DNA from: Fimbriimonadaceae bacterium
Lineage (GTDB): Bacteria; Armatimonadota; UBA10988
Direction: 5' to 3'
NCBI GenBank assembly: GCA_020850355.1
Contig: JADZEX010000038.1
Coordinates: 1-41,082 of the forward strand
Length of the DNA: 41,082 nucleotides
The notes below the pieces were generated by a model that did no database searches, was not told the DNA's origin, and worked only from the letters and a program-made list of their open reading frames with translations. Within the stretch, counting starts at the first letter, position 1. Each line of letters opens with the position of its first letter. This document shows, piece by piece, positions 15,632 to 23,149 of the stretch. Made by a program: the position numbers and the translations under genes.

Positions 15632-16936
15632 TCAGTAGAGCGTCACGTTGCGACCGAGACCGAGCGGCTGGGTGCCGACGGCGCGGGCCGGGTTGCGGTA
15701 GACCCAGATCACGCCGCCGGGGTTGCTGTGGAGCAGCAGATCGGGCTGGCCGTGGCCGAACAGGTTGCCGGCCAGGCCGATCAGGTGGAACGCTCCGCGG
15801 TCGCGGTGTTCCTGCGGGTTGGCGCGCTGGTCGAAGCGAACCCCCGCCGGCAACGGCGTCTCGAAGCGCGCCAGCGGCTGGCCAGCGGCGCCATCGACCA
15901 GCAGCCGGTCCTCGCAGGCGACGAGTCGCGGCGTGGGGTCGTCGCCCCAGGTCAGCACCGGGTGGAAGCGGCTGTAGACCGTGTTCAGCACGACCCGCGG
16001 CGTGCCGTCGGCGGCGTACACCTCCAGCGGCGCGCGGCGCGGCTCGGTGTGGTCGATGTCGACCAGGATCTGCGGCTCCCCGCGTCCCGCGAAGTCGGCC
16101 AGGTGGAGCGACTCGAAGTGCCGCCCGGTCTGCCGCCAGAGCAGCTCGCCGCGGCCGTCGACGCAGAGCAGTTGGTGGTCGCCGCAGCAGGTCAGCAGCA
16201 GTCGCCAGGCGGCGGGCGTGGCGCCCCGGCGGAGCACCCGCGCGCAGTCGAGGTGACCCCGTCCGAGGCCCAGCGCGGCGGTCTCGAGCCGCCACAGCAG
16301 GCTGCCGTCGTGGTCCAGCACGGCGTAGCCCGCCAGCAGCTCGTCGCGGCCATCGCCGTCGAGATCCAGCGGCAGGGCCTGGTGCGCGGTGCGGCTGCCG
16401 CCGGGCTGGGTCACCTCCCACAGCAGCTCCCCGGCGGCGGTGTAGGCCCAGAGCCGCTGGTAGCGGGTCTTGAGCAGCAGATCGTCACGCGGGCCGCCGC
16501 TGAAGTTGGCGAAGGTCAGGCAGTCGACGGCGTCGGGCCCGGGGGTTGGCCAGCGCTGCAACTCGGCGCCGCTGCGGCCGTCGAGGGCGATCACGTGGGT
16601 GCGCGTGCCGATCACCACCTCGGGTCGCCCGTCGCGGTCCCAGTCATGGACCTGACAGGGCACGTCGCTATGCAGCGCGGCGACCCCGGGCGTCGGGTCG
16701 CCCCAGCGCCAGAGCAGCGTGCCGTCGAGCCGGTAGACGCTGACAGCGACCACCGCGTGGGTGTCCTGGTGCTCGTCGATGCGGGCCTGCACCAGCTCGG
16801 CGCGACCATCGCCGTCGAGGTCGCCGGCGGTGGTCCAGGCGCCGGCCCAGGCCGGGTCGACGGCCAGGCAGACGGTCGGGGCGATCGCCGGCAGGTCGGC
16901 CGGGGCAGCGGTCAGATCGACAGTCAGCGGCAGCAT
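15632..16936 (-). CDS. FG-GAP/VCBS-type beta-propeller protein
   Basis: A 434-residue protein with repeated calcium-binding loops DLDGDGRAEL, DWDRDGRPEVV and DLDGDGRDEL, each introducing a propeller blade. Alternating blades carry A-x-D-G-x-L-L-W type sequences as in PQQ/WD-like repeats. The fold resembles the propellers of rhamnogalacturonan lyases (PL11) and of integrin-like FG-GAP proteins. No obvious signal peptide is present (start MLPLTVDLTAAPADLP), so its location is uncertain. GGGAG precedes the ATG at 16936. It is divergent from the Wzz-like gene and sits upstream of the glycosidase and sulfatase genes on the same strand, so it may belong to that glycan cluster. No catalytic residues could be assigned. 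Confidence 0.8.
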   Translation of the reverse strand: MLPLTVDLTAAPADLPAIAPTVCLAVDPAWAGAWTTAGDLDGDGRAELVQARIDEHQDTHAVVAVSVYRLDGTLLWRWGDPTPGVAALHSDVPCQVHDWDRDGRPEVVIGTRTHVIALDGRSGAELQRWPTPGPDAVDCLTFANFSGGPRDDLLLKTRYQRLWAYTAAGELLWEVTQPGGSRTAHQALPLDLDGDGRDELLAGYAVLDHDGSLLWRLETAALGLGRGHLDCARVLRRGATPAAWRLLLTCCGDHQLLCVDGRGELLWRQTGRHFESLHLADFAGRGEPQILVDIDHTEPRRAPLEVYAADGTPRVVLNTVYSRFHPVLTWGDDPTPRLVACEDRLLVDGAAGQPLARFETPLPAGVRFDQRANPQEHRDRGAFHLIGLAGNLFGHGQPDLLLHSNPGGVIWVYRNPARAVGTQPLGLGRNVTLY

Positions 16937-17013
16937 CGGGGCGACTCCCGGCGCTGCTTTCGCCGCGACCGTTGCGAGGCCTGCGACGAGCGCCGCGGCC
17001 GGTGGTCCAAGAC

Positions 17014-17042
17014 TTGAGCGTTCGGCCCGCAGCGACTATAAT
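17014..17042 (+). promoter_or_regulatory. Sigma70-type promoter of the Wzz-like operon
   Basis: TTGAGC (17014-17019), a 17-bp spacer and a perfect TATAAT (17037-17042). The expected start is near 17049, giving a leader of about 22 nt that contains GGAG before the GTG at 17071. It lies in the 134-bp divergent gap. The ATG inside TATAATG is not a usable start. Confidence 0.75.
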
Positions 17043-17070
17043 GCGGCGCAGAAGCTGGAGCGGCCCGCAG

Positions 17071-18471
17071 GTGAGGCGCATCGATTGGCGATGGCGGTTG
17101 GCGCTGCGTTGTCTGCTCTGCGCAATCGGTTGTGCGGGGTGCGCGGCCCTCGGATCGCTGACCCTGGTCGCCCGCACCTACCGCACCGAGGCGACCCTGC
17201 TGTTCCCGCTGCCGGCCGCCTCGGCCAATGCCTCCGGGGTGTTCGGCCTGATTGCCAAGTCCGGCTTCGAGGTGCCGACCGGCGCGGCCTACCCGCTGAA
17301 CACCTACCAGGCCCTGCTGCGCAGTCAGCCGGTGCTGCTGGCGGTCGGGCAGAAGACGCGCTACCAGAAGGTCTACAAGGCGTTGCCCGACCCCGACCTG
17401 GTGCGCACGATGGGCCGCGTGGTCGACGTCAAGATTGATGTCGATCGCACGATTCATGTGGGGGCCACCCTCTCCGGCACGCCGCGCGTGCAGGCCCTGG
17501 GCGACTTCTTGAGCGGCGACGCGGCGAAGCGGCGCGATGCGCCCTACCGCGCGCTGACGCGCCAGATCGTGCTGCAGACGGTGGCCGAGATGCGCCAGAT
17601 CGCCGATCGGCTGGCGGTCGACTCGGACAAGGCGGCCTTCGAGTCGGCCAAAGAGGCCTACGAAGAGGCGGTCGACAAGGATCGCCAACTGCGCCTGAAG
17701 CTGCTGCAACTGCAACGCCAGTCGGGCCTCATCGAGCCGGGCATGTACGCCTCGGAGGCCACCCGTAGCCTGCTGTCGCAGCGCCAGACGGTGGCGGCGC
17801 TGGACGCTGAGATCCGCGGCGTGCAGCAAGAACTCAGCGCCGTGCAGCGGTTCGTGTCGCAGGCTGGGCGGCAGGCGACCAAGCTGCCCGAGGACGTGCC
17901 TTTCTTGGTGCAACTGCGTGTCGAGCACCGCCAGGCGGCGGCGCGGCTGACCTGGGCCCAGGAACGGTACGGACCGGAATCGCCGGAGGTGCTCGAGGCG
18001 AAGTCGGTGGCCGACCGGCTGCGGCGCGAGCTGGACGCCACCGTCAAGCTGACCGCACAGGGCTATCAGCCGACCGTGCTGGACCTCAACCGCAACCTGG
18101 CCGGGCTGCAGGCCAAGCGCCGCCAGACCAAGCTGCTGGCCGACCAGGCCGAGCGGCAGATCCGGCGACTGCCCCCGTTGCTCGCCACGATGTCGCAGGT
18201 GCAAGGCCAGATCGACGCCCTACGGCAGCAGTTGCCGGCCCTCAAAGACGCCATGGAGCGGGTCCGCGCGCGCTATGAAACCTCCGGACTGCGCTGGTCG
18301 GTGCTCAACGAGCCCTACGAGCCGACCCGCAAGAGCAGCCCGTCGACCCTCGGCGCGCTGCTGCTGGGCGGCGTGGTCGGGCTGGCGCTGGGCCTGCTGA
18401 GCGGGGCCGGGCGGATCTATGGGGCGCTGCTGACCCTCGGCGCCACCCCCGCCGCGGCAGCCGAGGAGTGA
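17071..18471 (+). CDS. Wzz/GumC-like polysaccharide chain-length determinant protein
   Basis: A 466-residue inner-membrane protein. It has an N-terminal membrane helix after WRWRLALR, a long periplasmic region with extended coiled-coil (about residues 170-400) and a C-terminal membrane segment (STLGALLLGGVVGLALGLLSG). This is the Wzz/polysaccharide co-polymerase layout. It lacks the C-terminal tyrosine-kinase domain seen in Wzc, ending shortly after the second helix. The usual proline-rich lead-in is short (NEPYEPTRKSSPS). I chose the GTG at 17071 because the TATAAT box overlaps every earlier start. It would set the chain length of an exported polysaccharide together with a polymerase. Its stop overlaps the next start (GTGA), implying coupled translation with the membrane protein that follows. 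Confidence 0.8.
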   Translation: MRRIDWRWRLALRCLLCAIGCAGCAALGSLTLVARTYRTEATLLFPLPAASANASGVFGLIAKSGFEVPTGAAYPLNTYQALLRSQPVLLAVGQKTRYQKVYKALPDPDLVRTMGRVVDVKIDVDRTIHVGATLSGTPRVQALGDFLSGDAAKRRDAPYRALTRQIVLQTVAEMRQIADRLAVDSDKAAFESAKEAYEEAVDKDRQLRLKLLQLQRQSGLIEPGMYASEATRSLLSQRQTVAALDAEIRGVQQELSAVQRFVSQAGRQATKLPEDVPFLVQLRVEHRQAAARLTWAQERYGPESPEVLEAKSVADRLRRELDATVKLTAQGYQPTVLDLNRNLAGLQAKRRQTKLLADQAERQIRRLPPLLATMSQVQGQIDALRQQLPALKDAMERVRARYETSGLRWSVLNEPYEPTRKSSPSTLGALLLGGVVGLALGLLSGAGRIYGALLTLGATPAAAAEE

Positions 18472-19901
18472 CCGTCGCCCCGGCCGCGGCGGCGCGCCTG
18501 CGGCAGTTTGGCTACCCCTTCGCCGCGGCCTGGCTGGCAGGCGTGATCTTGCTGCTGCTGGCCCCGCGCTGGGAGTACCCGACTCGCAACCTGCCGGCCG
18601 AACTGCGCGCCTGGAGCCTCGGGCTGCCGCTGCTGCTGCTGGTGGTGACGTTCCACGTGCGGCGCCGGCAGCCGCAGATGGTGGTGGCGGCCCAACGCCT
18701 GGCGCTCGGCCTGGCCGTGCTGCGCCTGGCCGCGCTGCTGGTCTTCACCGCGGTCAGCGTGCGCCTGAACCCTGAGAACCTCGGCCACACCAGCGATGAC
18801 GGCCACATCGGCTCGCTGGTGGTGCGCTCGGTGCTGCTGTACACCGGGGGCGAGGACACCAGTTGGCAGTACAGCACCATCGTCTACGGCTACGGCCTGT
18901 TCCTGCTGCAGGGGCCCGCCGACGAGACTCCGCGGCCGAAGCCGGTCTGGCTCTGGATGCACGGCATCTTGTGTCGCCTGATTGGTTTCTCGGTGGTCGC
19001 GGTGGCCCTGCCGCTGGCGCTGGTCAACGTCTTCTTTGTGGTGCAGATCTGGCTGTTACTGCGCCCCTTGGTCCACCCGGCGACTCACTTCCTGGTGACA
19101 GCCTGGCTGATCATCTCGCCCGACCAGGCGCTGGTGGCGGCGGGGTTCCACAAGGACTTCGCGTCGGGGATCGGGCTGCTCTACGTTTTGGAGTATGCCA
19201 GCCGCGGCCGGGTGCCGCAGCCCCGCCTGCGGCTCTGGCAGGCGGCCCTGGTGGTGTTCTGGATGGGCGCCTTTCGAGCCGACACCTGGCCGCTGCCCAT
19301 TGGCCTTTTCGTCTGGCTCTGGCTGCTACCGCGGCTGCCTCCCGCCGCACTGCGCCCGGTCTCGGTCGTGGTCGTCCTGCTGGCCCTCGGCGCGGGCGCG
19401 GTGGTGGGTTCCGGGGCGATCGGCCAGACCGAAGCCGAAGCGATGTGGCGCACCAACTTCCTGGGCAACTTCGCCTTCAGCCTGCTGGCCAGTCCGCTGC
19501 TCTATGCCTCGGCCTTTGGGCTGCACCGCAACCCGTTCCTGTACACCATGTGCGACCTGCCGGTGTCGCTGTTCTGGCCGCTCGTGGCGGCCCTGCTGAT
19601 CGTGGCTGTGCTGCTGGCACCGCACCGCCGACCGGCGCTGGGAGCAGGGGCGGTGTGGGTGATCTTCGGCTGGCAGCTCGCCATCGCCAGCAGCGGCCTC
19701 GGCCTGCTGCACCGCTTCCGCCTGCCGCTCGACCCGCTGCTGCTCGCCTTTGCGCTCGAGACCGCCCGCCAGATCGGCCGCCTGCAGCCCGCCCGCCGGG
19801 CCTGGCTGCTGAGCTTCGCGGTCAGCGTCGCCACCGTCATCTACCTGGTTCAGATTGCCCCGCTGCTATTCAAGATCGCCGACTACCCAGTGCTCTCCTA
19901 A
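18468..19901 (+). CDS. Polytopic membrane protein, GT-C glycosyltransferase or polymerase-like
   Basis: A 477-residue protein with about ten hydrophobic helices. The first large outward loop carries an acidic pair (HTSDDGHIG), the position where GT-C glycosyltransferases keep their catalytic acidic motif. A conserved-looking DTSWQYSTIVYGYG segment follows. With the Wzz-like gene directly upstream (GTG start overlapping its TGA), it is likely the lipid-linked sugar transferase or Wzy-type polymerase of the same surface glycan. I could not match a named family. The GTG at 18468 has GAGGAG abutting it, too close for a normal ribosome-binding site, so re-initiation is likely. Its stop codon overlaps the stop of addA, which runs the other way. 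Confidence 0.7.
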   Translation: MTVAPAAAARLRQFGYPFAAAWLAGVILLLLAPRWEYPTRNLPAELRAWSLGLPLLLLVVTFHVRRRQPQMVVAAQRLALGLAVLRLAALLVFTAVSVRLNPENLGHTSDDGHIGSLVVRSVLLYTGGEDTSWQYSTIVYGYGLFLLQGPADETPRPKPVWLWMHGILCRLIGFSVVAVALPLALVNVFFVVQIWLLLRPLVHPATHFLVTAWLIISPDQALVAAGFHKDFASGIGLLYVLEYASRGRVPQPRLRLWQAALVVFWMGAFRADTWPLPIGLFVWLWLLPRLPPAALRPVSVVVVLLALGAGAVVGSGAIGQTEAEAMWRTNFLGNFAFSLLASPLLYASAFGLHRNPFLYTMCDLPVSLFWPLVAALLIVAVLLAPHRRPALGAGAVWVIFGWQLAIASSGLGLLHRFRLPLDPLLLAFALETARQIGRLQPARRAWLLSFAVSVATVIYLVQIAPLLFKIADYPVLS

Positions 19902-22900
19902 CCGTTCGGGTGCGCTTCACACTGCCGGTAGGCACACCGCGCGCAGCGGCCGGGGTCCGGCCGGGGATCGAACTGCTGCTGCTGGATCCCGGCGACCACC
20001 TCCGCCGCGACGGCGTCGAGGGCGTTGAGGCGAGCGGCATCGAGGGCCCACAGCGCCGGACCGCGGAGGTCGGCGACGTAAGCCCGCCCCCGGCCGCTGC
20101 CGCAGGCGTAGGCCCAGACCTGTAGCTCGTGCTCGGCGGCGCTGACCTCGGCGCCGGTCTTGTAGTCCACCACGTAGTCGGCCCCCAGGCGGTCGATCCG
20201 CCCCACGATGGCCAGTCCGTGCAGCACCAGGTGCAACGGCTCCTCGCGCTGGTCGCCCGGCTGGCGGACCGGCTCGAAGCAGTCGGCCGCGTGCCACGCC
20301 TGCACCAGCCGCGCGGCCTCGGCGATCGCCTCGGCGGCGAGGTGCGGCATCACTCGGCGGAGCGCCGCGGCGTCGTGGAGGTCGTGCTCCAGCGCTTCGT
20401 GGACCAGCAGCCCGACCTGCCGGGCCGGCGCGCCGTGGCCGCCGCTGTGGCCGGGGTGGCCGTCGACGATCTGGTACCGGAACTGCCGCGGGCAGCGGCG
20501 CCAGGTGTCCAGCGCCGAGGCCGGCACGTCGTGCAGGCACGGTCCGACCACGCCGGTCAGCAGCTCGGCGGTGGCCGGGCGGGTGAGCGGCGGGGGCGTC
20601 GGCAGGCCCGGCGGCACGGCCCGCGCGGGATCGGCGGGGATCGCGGTGACCGGCCAGCCGGCGGCGTCCCAGCCGGCCTTCAGCAACCGCAGCAAGCTAG
20701 GGCTGGCCAGTTCGCCGGGTCCGACCGCCTCCTGGTCGCTGGCCGCCGAGAGGATCAGCCGGTCGCCGGCCCGAGTGCAGGCGACGTACAGCAGCCGCCG
20801 CGCCTCGTCCTCGTCGCGCTGCCGCGCGGCCCGGTCGAGGGTCCGCCAGAGGTACGACGGCGCCTCGCCCGCGGCCGGCGCCAGCGCCACGCCGCGCTGC
20901 CGGTCGAGCCGCGCGACCGGCCGGCGCCCGCTCGGCTGGCGAGCCAGGTCAGGCACGAAGACGATCGGGAACTCCAAGCCCTTGGCGGCATGAATCGTCA
21001 GCAGGCTGACGGCGTCGGCGGCCTGGGTGACCGGCCGCTCGATCTCGATCTGCAGCTCGCGCAAGTGCCGCAACCGGCGGCAGACCGTGAAGACGGCCGG
21101 GCCGCTGCGCTGCAGGTCCAGCACCAGGCCCTCGAAGGCGCGCCAGTCGGCCAGCCGGCGGTCGCCCAGCGGCAGGTTCGCCAGCACGGCCGTGTAGCCG
21201 GTCCGCTGGTCGGCCAGTTGCAGCAGCTCCAGCGCGGTGCAGCGGCCAGCCGCCGCGTGCAGCTCGCCGAGCACCTCGCGCGGTCGCGCCAGTTCACCGT
21301 GCCAGTTGTCTCGCTCGGCCCACCAGTTTGGGTGGCCCGCCAGCGACTGCAGCGCGCGGTCGCTGACGGCGCACCAGGGCGACCGCAGCACCGCCGCCAG
21401 CGCCAGGTTGTCGTTGGAGTGCGCCAGGAAGCGGAGCAGCGCCTCGCCGTCGAGCGCCTCGCGGGTCGCCAGCAGACTGCCGCCACCGCCGTGGACCGCC
21501 GGAATGCCGCGCGCCGCGAGGGCCTCCTGGACGGTGTCCAGCACGCTCCAGGCGCGGCCCAGGATAGCGATGTCCCCGTAGCTCGCCGGCCGCGGCCCGC
21601 GGCGGTCGCTGACCAGGCAACTCGCCCCGACGAAGTCCGCGATGCGGTCGGCGATCCAGTTCGCCTCGACCCACCGCCGGGCCCGCAGGCTGGGCCCCGG
21701 CGCCGCCTGCTCCGGCGTCGCCGCCGACGGCGTGACGACCGCCAGCTCGCTGTACCGCGCGGCGTCGTGGGGTGGCGGCTGCTCGCTGCGGACCGCCGCA
21801 TGGAGCGCGCCGAGGATCGGGCCGAACAGCGTGTTCAGCTCGCCGGCCAGCGCGGTGTGCTGCCGCCAGGTCTGCTCGAGCACCACCGGCGGCCGGCCGA
21901 TCACCTCGCGCTGCAGCCGCGCGAACTCCTCGACAGCGGCGCCGCGGAAGCCGTAGATGCTCTGCTTGGCGTCGCCGACCAGGCCGATCGACGGCCTTGC
22001 GAACAGCGTGATCAGCGCCTCGATCAGCTCCGACTGCGTGCGGTTGACGTCCTGCGTCTCGTCGACCAGCAGCACGGTCCAGCGCGCGGCGTACCACTGC
22101 CGGACCGCCGGATCGCCCAACGCCCGCAACGCCCCGACTTCGAGCCCGGCGAAGTCCAGCGCGCCAGCCTGCTCCAGCCGCGCCGCCAGCTCGGGCGCCA
22201 CGGCCTCGTGAATCCGCGCCAGTTGCCGCGCGGCGCGCCACTGCCACTCGTCGGACGGGCCCAGCGTCAGCTCCGCCAGCGCGCCGAGCAGCCCCTTGCA
22301 GCGGTCTCGCAACGCCCACAGCGGGTCCCGTACCTCCGACTTGACGTCGCGCGGCGCCCAGGCCTTGGCCGCCCCGGGAGAACCTTTGCCGCAACCGGCG
22401 ATCGCCCGCAGGTGCTCCTCGACGTCGCCCCCCGCGGCGATCGCCGCGACTTGCTCCAGGGCGATCCCCAGCGCGACCGCCAGGCGGTCCTCAGGGTCGG
22501 ACGACCGGAGGGTCTGCAGGTAGGCGACCGCCGCCGTCCACGCCGAATCGCCGACGGCCCCGAGCAGCTCGGTCCGCTGGGCGGCCAGGGCGGCTTCCCA
22601 AGCGGCGGCGACCAGCTCCCAAGGCTGGTCGAGCAGCGGCAGCGCAGTCGCCGCCAGCAGCGGCTCGGCCAGCAGTTGGCGAACCGCCGCGCGGGCCGTC
22701 CCGAACGACAGCATAGCCGGATCGTAGAGCTCGGGCCCGAGGCCGACCAGCAGGTCGTCGAGGTGCTCCTGCTGGAACAGCCGGCTCTGCTGCGCATCCT
22801 GAATCGTGAACCCCGGCGCCACGGCGGCGGCGGCCGGGTGCTCCCGACAGATCCGCCCGCAGAGCGTGTGGAAGGTGCTGATCGGGGCCAGGTCGAGTTC

Positions 22901-23149
22901 CGCCAGCCGGCTGCTATCGCGCCCGGACTCCTCGCGGACGGCCTGCCGGATCCGCTCCCGCAGCTCGCCGGCCGCTTTGTCGGTGAAGGTCACCGCGACG
23001 ATCTGCAGGGGCGAGCGGCCGGCCCGCAGTTCGGCCAGGTAGCGCGCCGTGAGGGTGCCGGTCTTGCCCGTGCCGGCCGAGGCCACCACCGCACAACACT
23101 GCCCGGCAGCGGCCGCCTGCTGTTGTTGCGGATTGAGTTGCAGCGCCAT
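19898..23149 (-). CDS. addA: AddA-type helicase-nuclease (UvrD/Rep superfamily)
   Basis: A 1083-residue SF1A helicase fused to a PD-(D/E)XK nuclease. Visible motifs are ASAGTGKT (23-30), VTFTDKAAGELRERI (53-67), DETQD (363-367), GDAKQSIYGFRG (392-403), EQTWRQH, TIHAAKGLEFPIVFVPD, and LLYVACTRAGDRLIL. The nuclease core appears as GRIDRLGADYVVDYKTG followed by ELQVWAYA. Unusually for AddA, a cysteine before the nuclease (RRCPRQFRYQ) and C1069, C1072 and C1077 at the end form a typical 4Fe-4S nuclease set. With AddB it should resect double-strand breaks to load RecA. The ATG shares a base with the AddB stop (TGATG), so translation is coupled. It is the last gene of the operon. Confidence 0.9.
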   Translation of the reverse strand: MALQLNPQQQQAAAAGQCCAVVASAGTGKTGTLTARYLAELRAGRSPLQIVAVTFTDKAAGELRERIRQAVREESGRDSSRLAELDLAPISTFHTLCGRICREHPAAAAVAPGFTIQDAQQSRLFQQEHLDDLLVGLGPELYDPAMLSFGTARAAVRQLLAEPLLAATALPLLDQPWELVAAAWEAALAAQRTELLGAVGDSAWTAAVAYLQTLRSSDPEDRLAVALGIALEQVAAIAAGGDVEEHLRAIAGCGKGSPGAAKAWAPRDVKSEVRDPLWALRDRCKGLLGALAELTLGPSDEWQWRAARQLARIHEAVAPELAARLEQAGALDFAGLEVGALRALGDPAVRQWYAARWTVLLVDETQDVNRTQSELIEALITLFARPSIGLVGDAKQSIYGFRGAAVEEFARLQREVIGRPPVVLEQTWRQHTALAGELNTLFGPILGALHAAVRSEQPPPHDAARYSELAVVTPSAATPEQAAPGPSLRARRWVEANWIADRIADFVGASCLVSDRRGPRPASYGDIAILGRAWSVLDTVQEALAARGIPAVHGGGGSLLATREALDGEALLRFLAHSNDNLALAAVLRSPWCAVSDRALQSLAGHPNWWAERDNWHGELARPREVLGELHAAAGRCTALELLQLADQRTGYTAVLANLPLGDRRLADWRAFEGLVLDLQRSGPAVFTVCRRLRHLRELQIEIERPVTQAADAVSLLTIHAAKGLEFPIVFVPDLARQPSGRRPVARLDRQRGVALAPAAGEAPSYLWRTLDRAARQRDEDEARRLLYVACTRAGDRLILSAASDQEAVGPGELASPSLLRLLKAGWDAAGWPVTAIPADPARAVPPGLPTPPPLTRPATAELLTGVVGPCLHDVPASALDTWRRCPRQFRYQIVDGHPGHSGGHGAPARQVGLLVHEALEHDLHDAAALRRVMPHLAAEAIAEAARLVQAWHAADCFEPVRQPGDQREEPLHLVLHGLAIVGRIDRLGADYVVDYKTGAEVSAAEHELQVWAYACGSGRGRAYVADLRGPALWALDAARLNALDAVAAEVVAGIQQQQFDPRPDPGRCARCAYRQCEAHPNG

